A DNA stretch of 63,162 bases from Lachnospiraceae bacterium (GTDB taxonomy: Bacteria; Bacillota; Clostridia; Lachnospirales; Lachnospiraceae). The translations under genes were made by a program, and so were the position numbers. Below the pieces are notes generated by a model. That model saw only the letters and a list, made by a program, of their open reading frames with translations, was not told where the DNA came from and did not search any database. Location of the stretch: contig JAAWAR010000089.1 of the NCBI GenBank assembly GCA_022792295.1, positions 1-63,162 of the forward strand, given 5' to 3'. Of the stretch, positions 1 to 9,694 are shown one piece after another; the stretch's first letter is position 1; every line of letters begins with the position of its first letter.

Positions 1-882
1 GTTGATCTTATCATGGCTGATGAGCTGGTTGTTCATCTGCTTTTTAATGTCCTCGATATTGCCCTTCGAAGTAGCGATCGCAGAGATGCCTGCGCCCGGG
101 AACGTAACCTTGGCCGTTGAACCAAATTTATAAACCATATCCGGATTTCCTGCCTTCTCACACTCGCTTAAGATCTCCAAAACGTGTGCCGGCTTCTCCG
201 GGTACAGATGGTGGACGCAGTATGCGTTATCCCAGTAGATGCGGAAGTCTTTAGCCGCCGGCTTTAAGTTGGCAAAGCGCTTCACAACCTCATCGGAATA
301 CGTCTGGCCCGACGGATTGGAATACTGCGGAACACACCAGATTCCCTTTACTGCCTCGTCGTTGTTGACGTACTTCTCCACGAGGTCCATATCCGGGCCG
401 TCATCATACAGCGGGATGTTGATCATCTCGATCCCAAAATACTCCGTAATTGCAAAGTGACGGTCATATCCCGGTACCGGGCAAAGGAATTTTACCTTAT
501 CGAGCTTGCACCACGGTGTATGTCCCATCACGCCGTGGCTGTAGGAACGGGATACGGTATCGTACATAAGCGTTAAGCTGGCGCTGCCGTACATAATCAC
601 GTTTTCCGCCGGTGCATCCATCATATCGCCCATCAGAACCTTGGCTTCCTGAATACCGGTCAGCACGCCATAGTTTCGGACGTCGCCCTCCTCTACCATA
701 AAATCACTCTTGCTGTTTAAAACATCGAGCATCGGCAGTGTCAGATCAAGCTGCTCTGTGCTTGGCTTTCCGCGTGCCATGTTAAGCTTTAAATTCTTCC
801 CCTGATATTCTTTGTAGACAGCCGCAAGCTGCTCCTTCTGTGAAGCAAGTTCTTCCTTTGACATTTCACGAAATGCTTTCAT
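1..882 (-). CDS. Aminotransferase, aspartate aminotransferase subgroup Ic-like (3' end outside window)
   Basis: PLP-dependent class I aminotransferase; the 294 N-terminal codons are present and the C-terminus runs off the left edge. The N-terminal signature NMARGKPSTEQLDL and the Schiff-base segment FGSTAKVTFPGAG, with the PLP lysine at about residue 258, match the family typified by corynebacterial AspT (PF12897 type) rather than classical AspC. Expected reaction: transfer of the amino group between aspartate (or a related amino acid) and 2-oxoglutarate in the cytosol; the substrate is inferred. ATG at 880-882 is preceded by AAGGAGGA at good spacing and by a sigma-A-type promoter. It appears monocistronic or first in its operon; the downstream side is not visible. 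Confidence 0.85.
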   Translation of the reverse strand, partial: MKAFREMSKEELASQKEQLAAVYKEYQGKNLKLNMARGKPSTEQLDLTLPMLDVLNSKSDFMVEEGDVRNYGVLTGIQEAKVLMGDMMDAPAENVIMYGSASLTLMYDTVSRSYSHGVMGHTPWCKLDKVKFLCPVPGYDRHFAITEYFGIEMINIPLYDDGPDMDLVEKYVNNDEAVKGIWCVPQYSNPSGQTYSDEVVKRFANLKPAAKDFRIYWDNAYCVHHLYPEKPAHVLEILSECEKAGNPDMVYKFGSTAKVTFPGAGISAIATSKGNIEDIKKQMNNQLISHDKIN

Positions 883-948
883 GTCTGCCTTCCTCCTTGA
901 CTTTTTATTTTAGTCCGCAGCCCCATCGGGCCTGTTTCCTGTAGCTTT

Positions 949-977
949 ATTATAATCGAAGCGCTGATTTCTTACAA
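949..977 (-). promoter_or_regulatory. Promoter of the aminotransferase gene
   Basis: On the minus strand TTGTAA and TATAAT are separated by 17 nt, placing the transcription start about 60 nt before the ATG at 882. Between 883 and 1273 nothing codes. Besides this promoter the gap holds a small hairpin at 1074-1096 (7-bp arms, T-run behind it on the plus strand) and GC-rich hairpins around 1170-1250. Confidence 0.65.
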
Positions 978-1273
978 TCCTATTTTTAAGCTTTTCCTCT
1001 TAATTTTCTTAAGTAAGGCGCATTGACTTTTTTACAGAATTTACGAATTCCGTCTGGCCCCGACGGTCAGCAACCATGCCGAATTTTTTGGCATGGCTTT
1101 TTCTGAATCCCTCTTTTCCATGTTCGATCTATGCAATTTGCCCTCAGCAGACAAGGCGGCACTTGAGGCGTGTGTCCCCCTGCCCGCCAGGGGGGGAAGT
1201 CCCCGCATTGTAGAGCCCCATATTTTTTATGGAAGGGGCTCCCTTGCACCGGGGTCCCTTCCTCAATATCCTT

Positions 1274-1702
1274 TTACGGATCCTCATATTCTCTGTTTTT
1301 CTTTTCCGCAAAATATTTGGCAAGCCTGCCGCTAATATAGTAGATAAAGGAAAAGGCCACCACAAATGTCAGAATATACTCAAACGACCAGAGGCCGAAT
1401 TCACCACGCTTTGCAGCCACCGCCATGGCAAAGCCCAGAATGCCTGCAATCACTGCTGTCACCGCCTTCTTTCTTCTGCGCCCGGCCGGCATTGCCGCCT
1501 CCGGGTCCAATCCCAGCATGTACTGACGGACTGTCATATAAATCGGTGTGCCGACCAAGATCACCATTTCTGTCACACAATCTGCAGATGTCTTTTCAAA
1601 AAAGAATAATTTGATCACCAGGGCCGCCGCCGAAAAAACCACAAGAATACTTGTAAGTTCCGAATAGATCCTCCGATACTCCGCCACCACTCTCTCATCC
1701 AT
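1274..1702 (-). CDS. Small membrane protein, DUF6773-like
   Basis: 142-residue protein of unknown function. It shows hydrophobic spans near residues 18-35, 45-62, 82-97 and 106-122, so it is probably a four-helix membrane protein, with a charged C-terminus ending in EKKNREYEDP. The layout resembles DUF6773 proteins, which are commonly encoded directly after a short XRE regulator as here: the upstream regulator stops only 3 nt before this ATG, and the ribosome site GGAGGA lies inside the end of that gene. The two are almost certainly co-transcribed and translationally coupled. No catalytic motif is visible; the family name is from memory. Confidence 0.7.
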   Translation of the reverse strand: MDERVVAEYRRIYSELTSILVVFSAAALVIKLFFFEKTSADCVTEMVILVGTPIYMTVRQYMLGLDPEAAMPAGRRRKKAVTAVIAGILGFAMAVAAKRGEFGLWSFEYILTFVVAFSFIYYISGRLAKYFAEKKNREYEDP

Positions 1703-1705
1703 TCT

Positions 1706-1903
1706 TCATTCCTCCTCCCAGAATAATTCATCTAATGTCTTATCAAGTGCCCGGCAGATCCGGATACAAAGCTTAAGAGTCGGATTATAGTCCCCAGCCT
1801 CAATCATCCCAATCGTCTGCCTTGTTGCCTCCACCACAGCCGCGAGCTCCCCCTGTGACATGTCTTTCGCCGCCCGCGCTGCCTTCATCCTTAGATTTTT
1901 CAT
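1706..1903 (-). CDS. Short XRE-family transcriptional regulator
   Basis: 65-residue helix-turn-helix protein, essentially one Cro/CI-type domain. The recognition-helix region SQGELAAVVEATRQTIGMIE is followed by the family-typical YNPTLKLCIRICRALDKTLDELF. Such minimal regulators (YozG/HigA-like size) usually repress their own operon, which here includes the downstream membrane protein. ATG at 1901-1903; a promoter with TTGACT-17-TATAGT lies at 1942-1970. The target operator is probably the AT-rich stretch around that promoter, but this is inference. Confidence 0.85.
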   Translation of the reverse strand: MKNLRMKAARAAKDMSQGELAAVVEATRQTIGMIEAGDYNPTLKLCIRICRALDKTLDELFWEEE

Positions 1904-1941
1904 TTATCCGCTTGCCTCCTCCTTTCCTCTGGCGCATCCAT

Positions 1942-1970
1942 ACTATATCATATATCGTTCATAAAGTCAA
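1942..1970 (-). promoter_or_regulatory. Promoter of the XRE-membrane protein operon
   Basis: Minus-strand TTGACT and TATAGT with a 17-nt spacer, about 40 nt before the regulator's ATG. The region is strongly AT-rich with overlapping partial dyads, suitable for autoregulation by the XRE protein, which is inferred. Confidence 0.65.
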
Positions 1971-2079
1971 ATATATATTACATTATAAAAATTTTATCTG
2001 TCAAAACAGCAATTATTTCTCTGCTTACAGGCTCTTATAAAAGGTGCCTTCCTTTCCAGTCAAATCATTGCCTTTTCCC

Positions 2080-2108
2080 TTGCTTTTTATTTATCTTAGT
2101 GTTATAAT
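2080..2108 (+). promoter_or_regulatory. Promoter of the BCCT transporter
   Basis: TTGCTT at 2080-2085 and TATAAT at 2103-2108, 17-nt spacer, about 50 nt upstream of the ATG at 2160. Confidence 0.7.
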
Positions 2109-2159
2109 GTTCAATAATTAATAAAATTCATATTTTTTGAACAAGAAAGGAGATTTTTC

Positions 2160-3689
2160 ATGGCATCTAATTCTTCTACACCCCGTTTTCCGACAGAGCG
2201 GATTGACTGGACCGTCACGCTGACGCCATTTTTTTTGATTCTGTTTTTGTGTGCCTGTTTTGTGCTGTTTCCCGAAGCTTCCAAGGAAATGCTTTCTCGC
2301 ATCCGCTTTATTTTGGGTGATACCTGCGGGCTTTATTACCTTGTAATCGGGCTGGGCATCTTTTTATTCTCTCTCTATCTGGCGTTCTCCCGCTACGGCT
2401 CTATCCGCCTGGGAAAGCCCGATGAAAAGCCCCGCTATTCCACGTTCACCTGGGGCAGCATGATGTTTACGGCAGGACTGGCCGCCGACATTCTGTTCTA
2501 TTCCTTCTGTGAGTGGATCCTGTATGCCAATGATCCGCACATTGCGGAAATGGGCTCCATGCAGCTCTGGTCCAGCACCTATCCGATCTTTCACTGGGGG
2601 CCGATCCCTTGGGGCTTTTATCTCGTCCTGGCAGTCGCTTTCGGCTTTATGCTCCATGTACGCGGATGCAAAAAACAGAAGTATTCCGAGGCCTGCCGGC
2701 CGATTCTCGGGGATAAGGTGGATGGCCTTTTCGGAAGGCTTATCGATCTTTTAGCTCTTTTTGCTCTCCTTGCCGGAACTGCAACCACCTTCGGGCTGGC
2801 GACCCCTTTGCTCACACAGATTCTCACCGAGCTTTTTGGCCTTCCTGACACGAAATGGGTCACCATCGCGATCCTCGTTCTCACCTGCATCGTTTATACG
2901 CACTCTGTCTCAAACGGTATGAAGGGCATCGCAAAACTATCCGCTGCCTGCATGTATCTGCTGTTTGCGCTGGTTGCCTATATTTTCTTCGCCGGAGGTG
3001 AAACACGCTATATTGTAGAGACCGGCTTTTCCGCAATCGGCAACCTGGCCCAAAATTTTCTCAGCCTTTCCACGTTCACGGACCCGCAGAGGACTTCCTC
3101 CTTCCCGCAGAACTGGACAATCTTCTACTGGGCCTACTGGATTGTCTGGTGTGTGGCCGCACCGTTTTTTATCGGCAGCATTTCCCGCGGGCGGACGATC
3201 CGCCAGACCATTTTGGGCGGTTATGTATATGGGCTGGGAAGCACATTTTTAAGTTTTTCGATCCTCGGCAATTACAGCCTCGGGCTGCAGGTCTCCGGCC
3301 GTCTTCCGGTTCTCAGCCTCTACAGCTCCACTGGCGATCTGTATTTGACTATCATCTCTGTCATTAACTCCCTGCCGCTCGCTCCTCTTGTGCTGGTACT
3401 TTTATTTGTCGTCATGATCGCCTTCTATGCCACAAGCTTTGACTCTATCTCACTTGTCGCCTCCTGTTACAGTTATAAGACTATCGCCGAAGACGAACCT
3501 CCGCACAGCGTTGTCACGATCTTCTGGGCCATCCTGCTGATTTTACTCCCGATTGCCCTGGTATTTTCCGAAAATTCTATGAATAACCTGCAGAGCGTCT
3601 CGATCATTGCCGCCTTCCCCCTGGCGCTTGTGATTCTTTTAATTCTTGCAAGCTTTTTAAAGGATGCAAGGGAATACCTGAATTCTTAA
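2160..3689 (+). CDS. BCCT family transporter
   Basis: 509-residue polytopic membrane protein of the betaine/carnitine/choline transporter family, about twelve predicted helices, moving quaternary-ammonium or related compounds across the cytoplasmic membrane. The family signature region reads NWTIFYWAYWIVWCVAAPF and is followed by FIGSISRGRTIRQ, the conserved amphipathic loop. The usual glycine-rich substrate/Na+ segment of helix 3 (GMGIG type in BetP) is replaced by TAGLAADILFY, so the substrate and coupling ion may differ from glycine betaine/Na+. AAAGGAG precedes the ATG. It is flanked by its own promoter and the next gene's promoter, so it is probably monocistronic. Confidence 0.88.
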   Translation: MASNSSTPRFPTERIDWTVTLTPFFLILFLCACFVLFPEASKEMLSRIRFILGDTCGLYYLVIGLGIFLFSLYLAFSRYGSIRLGKPDEKPRYSTFTWGSMMFTAGLAADILFYSFCEWILYANDPHIAEMGSMQLWSSTYPIFHWGPIPWGFYLVLAVAFGFMLHVRGCKKQKYSEACRPILGDKVDGLFGRLIDLLALFALLAGTATTFGLATPLLTQILTELFGLPDTKWVTIAILVLTCIVYTHSVSNGMKGIAKLSAACMYLLFALVAYIFFAGGETRYIVETGFSAIGNLAQNFLSLSTFTDPQRTSSFPQNWTIFYWAYWIVWCVAAPFFIGSISRGRTIRQTILGGYVYGLGSTFLSFSILGNYSLGLQVSGRLPVLSLYSSTGDLYLTIISVINSLPLAPLVLVLLFVVMIAFYATSFDSISLVASCYSYKTIAEDEPPHSVVTIFWAILLILLPIALVFSENSMNNLQSVSIIAAFPLALVILLILASFLKDAREYLNS

Positions 3690-3742
3690 GCTTTTTGTAA
3701 GCCGCTGCCACATTTTTACCCCAACTTAGTCGCGGATTCCCG

Positions 3743-3770
3743 TTGCCAACCGCGAGGATTCTGCTATAAT
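3743..3770 (+). promoter_or_regulatory. Promoter of the cell-wall-binding protein gene
   Basis: TTGCCA at 3743-3748 and TATAAT at 3765-3770 with a 16-nt spacer, about 48 nt before the ATG at 3818. Confidence 0.6.
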
Positions 3771-3817
3771 AGAAGACAAGAGATTTTACTTAAAATTATA
3801 CGAGGAGGAAAGGCACT

Positions 3818-5257
3818 ATGAAAAGAAGAAGTTTTGGTCTCGCAGTCCTTAGCGCAGCCGCAGTTATGACCCTTGGCTCTGCTTTCAGCGCATTTGCCGG
3901 GACATGGAAAAACGACGGGACAGAATGGACTTATGTGGAAAACAGCGGCGAGCTCGCCACAGAAGCCTGGAGAAAGTCCGATGACGGCTCCAAGCAGTAT
4001 TACTTAGACAAGGATGGCTATATGGTCCGCAGCACCTTGCTTGATATTGACGGTGGATACTATTATGTCAACTCTGCCGGAGAGATGTCAACCAACTGTT
4101 GGAAATTTATCCAGAATCCGGCTTGGCAGGGCGATGATCTGGTAAATGAGGCAAGCTGGTATTACTTCCAAAATAATGGCCGTGCTTATGCCACCCGTGA
4201 CGGCAAGACGCAGGTCGTTGACATCGGTGGAAAAAAATTTGCATTTGATTCCTATGGCCGGATGCTGACCGGTTGGATGAACGAATCGGGCGAACGTGTG
4301 GCCGAAGAAGACTGGCCGAGTGCCGTCTACTACGGCGACGGAGAGGGCGACGGGAGCATCGTAACCAATGCCTGGGTCTATATCGCCGTCCCGGATGATG
4401 ACAACGAAGACGAGAACGAACCGGTCTATCACTTCTATTTCGGTGCAAACGGAAAGAAGACGACCGGAGCCGATAAAAAGATCGGCGATAAGAAATATAC
4501 CTTTGACGAACGCGGCGTTGCCATATACGGCTGGAAGAACAGCGATACCGAGGGCTGGAGATATTACGGTGAATCCGAGGATCCTTACCTGCACACCGGC
4601 TGGTTCCAGGCTGTCCCGCATAAGGATATGGATTCCGATGCCAACAACGACGGCTCTGAGTATTACTTCCATGCGGCTACGACCGGTGAGCTTGACAAAA
4701 ATCAGATTAAGACCGTTGACGGGAAAACCTATCTGTTCAATAGCTACGGCAGGATGATTACTGGCCTGAAGGTTCTCACGGTAGACGAAGACAATAAAAC
4801 GATTGAGAAAATCGAATCCGTTGATTCCCTGAATGATATACCGGAGGGACTTACCGATACCAGAAGCGTCTGCTATTTCGGCAGCGACGGCGCGGCAAAA
4901 TTCGGTACGCAGACAGTTGAGCTGGAAGGGACTAACTATACTTTCTCTTTCAAATCCAGCGGCGCACCTAAAGGTGCGGGGCTCACTGGCTTCTCCGACG
5001 GTTACATCTATGATCACGGAAGACGTCTGACCCCGGAGGAAGGCACGAAATACGGGATTGTTGAATGGTATGACGATGTGAAAGCAGAGAATCCCGAGAA
5101 AGTGCAGTATCTCCTCAGCGAAAGCGGAACCATTCAAAAATCCAAGAAAAATACGAAGGACAGCGATGGCTACTACTATTGCACCAATAATAAAGGTATC
5201 CTGATTCACGATCCGTTAAGCGAAAAGTGCGACGGAAAAGAGGGCCATAATAAATAA
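3818..5257 (+). CDS. Secreted cell-wall-binding repeat protein
   Basis: 479-residue exported protein. A classical signal peptide (basic KRRS start, hydrophobic core, cleavage near AFA-GTW at about residues 27-28) is followed by choline-binding-like repeats spread over the whole chain: aromatic-rich units such as YYLDKDGYMV, YYYVNSAGEMS, FAFDSYGRMLTGW and YLFNSYGRMITGL. These resemble CW_binding / glucan-binding repeats that attach proteins to teichoic acids or other wall polymers. No enzymatic domain is visible, so it is either a structural surface protein or an adhesin. Ribosome site AGGAGGAAAG. A strong terminator follows at 5311-5352. Confidence 0.85.
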   Translation: MKRRSFGLAVLSAAAVMTLGSAFSAFAGTWKNDGTEWTYVENSGELATEAWRKSDDGSKQYYLDKDGYMVRSTLLDIDGGYYYVNSAGEMSTNCWKFIQNPAWQGDDLVNEASWYYFQNNGRAYATRDGKTQVVDIGGKKFAFDSYGRMLTGWMNESGERVAEEDWPSAVYYGDGEGDGSIVTNAWVYIAVPDDDNEDENEPVYHFYFGANGKKTTGADKKIGDKKYTFDERGVAIYGWKNSDTEGWRYYGESEDPYLHTGWFQAVPHKDMDSDANNDGSEYYFHAATTGELDKNQIKTVDGKTYLFNSYGRMITGLKVLTVDEDNKTIEKIESVDSLNDIPEGLTDTRSVCYFGSDGAAKFGTQTVELEGTNYTFSFKSSGAPKGAGLTGFSDGYIYDHGRRLTPEEGTKYGIVEWYDDVKAENPEKVQYLLSESGTIQKSKKNTKDSDGYYYCTNNKGILIHDPLSEKCDGKEGHNK

Positions 5258-5310
5258 CCCTTTTCTACATTTGCCAACATCTTTCTTTTTACAACATACA
5301 ACTTACAACA

Positions 5311-5352
5311 GGAAAACAGCAGGTCCCCGATTTGGGGATACCTGCTGTTTTC
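5311..5352. terminator. Intrinsic terminator between convergent genes
   Basis: Stem of 18 bp with a 2-nt bulge and a 5-nt loop (GGAAAACAGCAGGTCCCC on the left), followed by TATTCTTTTT on the plus strand. It ends the cell-wall-binding gene and lies just beyond the stop of convergent prfB, so it may serve both. Confidence 0.85.
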
Positions 5353-5379
5353 CTATTCTTTTTGTATGATTTTTATCTT

Positions 5380-6516
5380 TTATTCTACGTCCCCGCCTTT
5401 GACCGGAGGCCGCCCAAGACTCTCCCACTTCAGGAAAGCGCTGATAAATCCATCCAGCCCGCCGTCTAAGACGCTTCCCACGTTCCCGCTCTCAAACCCT
5501 GTCCTGTGATCCTTTACCATCGTATAGGGCTGCAGCACATAGGAGCGGATCTGGTTCCCCCAGCCGATTTCCTTCACATCGCCGCGAATATCGGAAATCT
5601 TCTCCGCATTCTCCTGCTGCTTGAGCATATACAGCTTTGCCTTCAGCATCTGCATGGCCTTATCCTTATTCTGAAACTGCGATCGTTCGTTCTGGCACTG
5701 CACGACGATTCCGGTCGGGATATGCGTAATCCGAACAGCGGACGAGGTTTTATTGATATGCTGGCCGCCTGCGCCGCTCGAGCGATACGTATCGACGCGC
5801 AGATCATCCGGGTTAATCTCCACATCTAGATCCTCCTCGATATCCGGCATCACGTCACAGGATACAAACGAGGTCTGGCGCTTTCCGTTGGCATTAAACG
5901 GTGAAATCCGCACAAGGCGATGAACGCCCCGCTCTGATTTCAGATACCCGAAGACATTCTCCCCATTGATCTGAATCGTCACCGACTTGATACCGGCTTC
6001 CTCTCCGTCCAGGTAATCCAAGACCTCCACCGAATATCCCCGGCTTTCGGCCCAGCGGTTATACATGCGGTACAGCATGCTGCACCAGTCACAGGATTCG
6101 GTGCCGCCGGCTCCGGCATTCAGCCGCAGGATTGCATTGCTGCCGTCATACTCTCCGGTAAGCAGAGTCCGGAGCCGCAGAGCGTCTAACTCCGACGTAA
6201 ATTCATCCAGCATTTCCTGAATTTCAGGGATCACAGTGGGGTCATTTTCCTCATAGCCCATCTCCAGCATCAGTTCAATCTCCTCATACTGGTTCTCCAG
6301 CTTTTTAAAACCTCCAACCGTGTCCTTTAAATTCTTTGCCTCCTTCACAAGCCTCGTGGATTTCTCCGCATCTTCCCAGAAACTAGGCTCCTCCATAGTC
6401 TTGTCAAGCTCGTCAATCCGCCGGATCTTGGCATCTAAGTTCAGGGAATCCCGAACTTCCTTTAATGGCTGCTCATATGTGGACAGGGTGTACTTAAACT
6501 GGTCAAGCTCAACCAT
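5380..6516 (-). CDS. prfB: Peptide chain release factor 2
   Basis: 378-residue RF2, terminating translation at UGA and UAA. The anticodon-like tripeptide SPF sits at residues 205-207 and the peptidyl-hydrolysis motif GGQ at 250-252 in SGAGGQHINKT. The reading frame is continuous from the first ATG. At residues 24-29 (SLNLDA), where most bacteria have the in-frame UGA and +1 frameshift site, the codons are TCC CTG AAC TTA GAT GCC with no stop, so the classical autoregulatory frameshift is absent. It lies 16 nt after the secA stop and is co-transcribed with secA. GAGAGG precedes the ATG by 10 nt. Confidence 0.97.
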   Translation of the reverse strand: MVELDQFKYTLSTYEQPLKEVRDSLNLDAKIRRIDELDKTMEEPSFWEDAEKSTRLVKEAKNLKDTVGGFKKLENQYEEIELMLEMGYEENDPTVIPEIQEMLDEFTSELDALRLRTLLTGEYDGSNAILRLNAGAGGTESCDWCSMLYRMYNRWAESRGYSVEVLDYLDGEEAGIKSVTIQINGENVFGYLKSERGVHRLVRISPFNANGKRQTSFVSCDVMPDIEEDLDVEINPDDLRVDTYRSSGAGGQHINKTSSAVRITHIPTGIVVQCQNERSQFQNKDKAMQMLKAKLYMLKQQENAEKISDIRGDVKEIGWGNQIRSYVLQPYTMVKDHRTGFESGNVGSVLDGGLDGFISAFLKWESLGRPPVKGGDVE

Positions 6517-6532
6517 CGGTTTCCATCCTCTC

Positions 6533-9112
6533 TTACTGATTTAACGGCTTTCTGCCGTGACACTGTTTAAATTTCTTGCCGGAACCGCACGGGCATGGAT
6601 CGTTTGGATAAATCTTCTGGATTGTCCGTCTCTGCGGCGCCCGCGCGGCGGTATTATCCTTATTGGTCCCCGTTACCTTCGCAGCCGGTTCACGCTCTAC
6701 CTTTTGTTCAACGCGGATATGGCAGAGAATGCGGATCGTCTCCTCCCGGATTGCTGCCGACATGTCGTCAAACATCTCATACCCGTTCATCTTATATTCC
6801 ACAAGCGGATCCCGGTTGCCGTATGCCTGCAGACCGATTCCCTGACGGAGCTGGTCCATGTCGTCGATATGGGACATCCACTTGTTGTCAATGATCTTCA
6901 AGAGAATAACGCGCTCCACCTCGCGGATCTTTTCCGCATCCGGGAACTCCGCTTCCTTGGACTCATAAAACTTGATCGCCTTCTCCTTGAGCGCGTGCTT
7001 TAACTCCTCTTTTTTCATCCCGCGGATCTCATCCGTCAGTTCCACAGGCTGTAACGGGATAATCGGAAGCAGGAGTTCGTTTAGTTCTTTAAAGTTCCAT
7101 TTATCCGGAGACTGCTCGTCCCCGATGGACATATCCACGGCGCCCTCGACAATATCCGTCAGCATCTTCATGATTACGTCGCGCATATTTTCACCGTTTA
7201 ACACCTGCAGGCGCTCCGCATAGACAACCTCGCGCTGCTCATTCATGACTTCGTCATATTTTAACAGGTTTTCACGGATCCCATAGTTGTTTGTCTCGAT
7301 CTTCTTCTGTGCCTTTTCGATCGCCGAAGACAGCATCCTATGCTCGATCTGTTCGTTTTCCGGCACACCCAGGGCATTGAACATGCCCATCAGCTTATCC
7401 GAACCAAACAGACGCAACAGGTCATCCTCAAGAGAGATATAAAATCGGGATTCACCCGGATCTCCCTGTCTGCCGGAACGTCCACGGAGCTGGTTATCAA
7501 TACGCCTTGACTCATGGCGCTCCGTACCGATGATTTTTAAGCCGCCGGCGGCCTTAGACTCCTCATCTAACTTGATGTCCGTACCGCGGCCCGCCATATT
7601 TGTAGCGATCGTGACGGCACCGTGTACCCCGGCCTCCGCGACGATCTCGGCCTCCAGCTCATGAAATTTCGCATTCAGGACCTTGTGGGGAATGCCGCGC
7701 CGCTTTAACATCTGGCTTAACATCTCAGAGGTCTCGATCGTGATCGTGCCGACCAGAATCGGCTGGCCCTTGGCGTGTGTCTCAGCGATATTTTCGACGA
7801 CCGCATGGAATTTTTCTTTTTTGGTCTTGTAGACCGCGTCGTCTAAATCCTTACGGACTACCGGCTTATTGGTAGGAATCATGATGACATCCATCTGATA
7901 GATGTTGCGGAACTCGCGCTCCTCCGTCTGAGCCGTACCGGTCATACCGGCCTTTTTTCTGAACTTATTAAAAAAGTTCTGGAACGTGATCGTTGCCAGC
8001 GTGCGGGACTCTCTCTTAACTTTAACGTGCTCCTTCGCCTCAATCGCCTGGTGAAGGCCGTCGGAATAGCGGCGTCCCGGCATGATTCGCCCGGTAAATT
8101 CGTCTACGATCAGAACCTCGTCATCTTTTACCACATAGTCCTTGTCACGGAACATCAGGTAATTGGCGCGCAGCGCCAGAATCATATTATGCTGGATTTC
8201 CAGGTTCTCCGGATCCGCCAGGTTTTCAATGTGGAAAAAGTCTTCCACCTTTTTTACGCCTTCGGCCGTCAGGTTCACGACTTTATCCTTCTCATTGACG
8301 ATGAAATCCCCGGTCTCCTCAATCTCCTCGCCCATGATCGCGTTCAGCTTGCTGAACTCCGCCGACTCCTCGCCGCGTTTTAACTGCCTCGCGAGGATGT
8401 CACATACCTCGTAGAGCTTGGTGGATTTTCCGCTCTGGCCGGAGATGATGAGAGGAGTGCGGGCTTCGTCGATCAGAACCGAGTCCACCTCGTCAATGAT
8501 GCAGTAATCTAAATCACGCAGAACCATCTGCTCCTTATAGATCGCCATATTATCACGCAGATAATCGAAGCCCAGTTCATTGTTCGTCACATACGTAATG
8601 TCACAGCCGTATGCGGCTTTCCGCTCCTCCGAGCTCATGGAGTTTAAGACCACACCGACTTTGAGGCCCAGAAACTCATGGACCTGCCCCATCCACTCGG
8701 CGTCACGCTTTGCCAGATAATCGTTGACCGTTACGATCTGTACGCCTTTTCCTGCCAGCGCGTTTAAATAAGCCGGGCAGGTGGAGACCAGGGTCTTTCC
8801 TTCACCGGTCTTCATCTCGGCGATTCGGCCCTGATGAAGAACAATGCCGCCAATAAGCTGCACGGGATAGTGTTCCATCTGCAGTGTCCTGCGCGCTGCC
8901 TCTCGGACAGCCGCAAACGCTTCCGGCAAAATATCGTCAAGTGTCTCGCCGCCCGCCAGGCGTTCCTTGAACCTTCTTGTCTGGTCTCTCAGTTCCTCGT
9001 CGCTCATCGCCATCATATCCGGACGCAGCTTTTCGATTTTGTCTACGATCGGATAGATCAGCTTCAGCTCCCGTTCACTGTGCGTTCCAAATACTTTCTC
9101 AACAAGATTCAT
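6533..9112 (-). CDS. secA: Protein translocase ATPase SecA
   Basis: 859-residue motor ATPase that pushes preproteins through SecYEG at the cytoplasmic membrane. Walker [13 protein letters not shown] with GEGKT at 103-107, Walker [15 protein letters not shown] at about 207-220, and the C-terminal zinc-binding tail [13 protein letters not shown] near residue 840, which contacts SecB-like partners or the ribosome. Length and domain order are normal for single-SecA Firmicutes. Its ATG at 9112 follows a short leader from the promoter at 9181-9209. It is the first gene of a secA-prfB operon. Confidence 0.98.
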   Translation of the reverse strand: MNLVEKVFGTHSERELKLIYPIVDKIEKLRPDMMAMSDEELRDQTRRFKERLAGGETLDDILPEAFAAVREAARRTLQMEHYPVQLIGGIVLHQGRIAEMKTGEGKTLVSTCPAYLNALAGKGVQIVTVNDYLAKRDAEWMGQVHEFLGLKVGVVLNSMSSEERKAAYGCDITYVTNNELGFDYLRDNMAIYKEQMVLRDLDYCIIDEVDSVLIDEARTPLIISGQSGKSTKLYEVCDILARQLKRGEESAEFSKLNAIMGEEIEETGDFIVNEKDKVVNLTAEGVKKVEDFFHIENLADPENLEIQHNMILALRANYLMFRDKDYVVKDDEVLIVDEFTGRIMPGRRYSDGLHQAIEAKEHVKVKRESRTLATITFQNFFNKFRKKAGMTGTAQTEEREFRNIYQMDVIMIPTNKPVVRKDLDDAVYKTKKEKFHAVVENIAETHAKGQPILVGTITIETSEMLSQMLKRRGIPHKVLNAKFHELEAEIVAEAGVHGAVTIATNMAGRGTDIKLDEESKAAGGLKIIGTERHESRRIDNQLRGRSGRQGDPGESRFYISLEDDLLRLFGSDKLMGMFNALGVPENEQIEHRMLSSAIEKAQKKIETNNYGIRENLLKYDEVMNEQREVVYAERLQVLNGENMRDVIMKMLTDIVEGAVDMSIGDEQSPDKWNFKELNELLLPIIPLQPVELTDEIRGMKKEELKHALKEKAIKFYESKEAEFPDAEKIREVERVILLKIIDNKWMSHIDDMDQLRQGIGLQAYGNRDPLVEYKMNGYEMFDDMSAAIREETIRILCHIRVEQKVEREPAAKVTGTNKDNTAARAPQRRTIQKIYPNDPCPCGSGKKFKQCHGRKPLNQ

Positions 9113-9180
9113 TCTCTACGCTCCTAAATCTAAAAAATGTAAACTTCCATAACTAATCCTTAATTTTTACAATCTTTTTT

Positions 9181-9209
9181 ATTTTAACACCTTCCGGGCG
9201 TTTATTCAA
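9181..9209 (-). promoter_or_regulatory. Promoter of secA-prfB
   Basis: Minus-strand TTGAAT and TAAAAT separated by 17 nt, about 70 nt before the secA start. Confidence 0.55.
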
Positions 9210-9277
9210 TGGGTTCCAGGTGTTTTTATGGTTTCTTTATGATCTCTTTACCGCTTTTTGTCTGAAACCTGTCGATT

Positions 9278-9694
9278 TTAGCTGATCCCACGGTCTCCAT
9301 CCAGACAATAAAATGTAAATTCCCCCTCCGCCAGCAGTTTTTTACTCTCCGACTCCCACACTCTCGCACGGGTAAAGCAAAGCGTTCTGCCGCGCTTTGT
9401 AATCGACGCCTCAGCCGTCAGACGGCCGGCCTGTCCGCACCCGCTTATAAAACGGAACGAACTGTCCAACGTCACATAACGCCGCCCGTCATTCCTTGTC
9501 ACAAGCCCGGCGGCGACCTCCGCCATCACAAACATAAGGCCGCCGTGGATCCTTTGCATGGCATTTAAGGAATTTTTTGTGATCTTTGCCTCCACACTGG
9601 CCCTGTCCCCTGTCAGCCCGACCGCACGGATCTGATTATGAATCATAAAGGGATTTGTCTCATTCACATGTGTGATTTGTTCCTCGTAGTTCAT
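9278..9694 (-). CDS. PaaI-type hotdog thioesterase
   Basis: 138-residue single-domain hotdog-fold protein. The segment NAMQRIHGGLMFVMAEVAAG is the PaaI/YbgC-like active-site helix, with HGG-x4-AE the catalytic neighbourhood. Predicted to hydrolyse acyl-CoA or aryl-CoA thioesters in the cytosol; the substrate cannot be told. Its ATG overlaps the stop of the upstream HTH gene by four bases (ATGA), so translation is coupled to that regulator. Confidence 0.85.
   Translation of the reverse strand: MNYEEQITHVNETNPFMIHNQIRAVGLTGDRASVEAKITKNSLNAMQRIHGGLMFVMAEVAAGLVTRNDGRRYVTLDSSFRFISGCGQAGRLTAEASITKRGRTLCFTRARVWESESKKLLAEGEFTFYCLDGDRGIS

Noticed and set aside
1074-1101. Small hairpin with T-run on the plus strand as a terminator
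   Set aside because: No plus-strand gene precedes it and the stem is only 7 bp.
4088-5209. Long minus-strand ORF opposite the cell-wall-binding protein
   Set aside because: It is antisense to a gene with signal peptide and clear repeats; no domain or ribosome site supports it.
6499-6516. Five-codon mini-ORF ending in UGA that overlaps the prfB start, as a substitute for the lost frameshift control
   Set aside because: The ribosome site is directly adjacent to its ATG and correctly spaced only for prfB itself.
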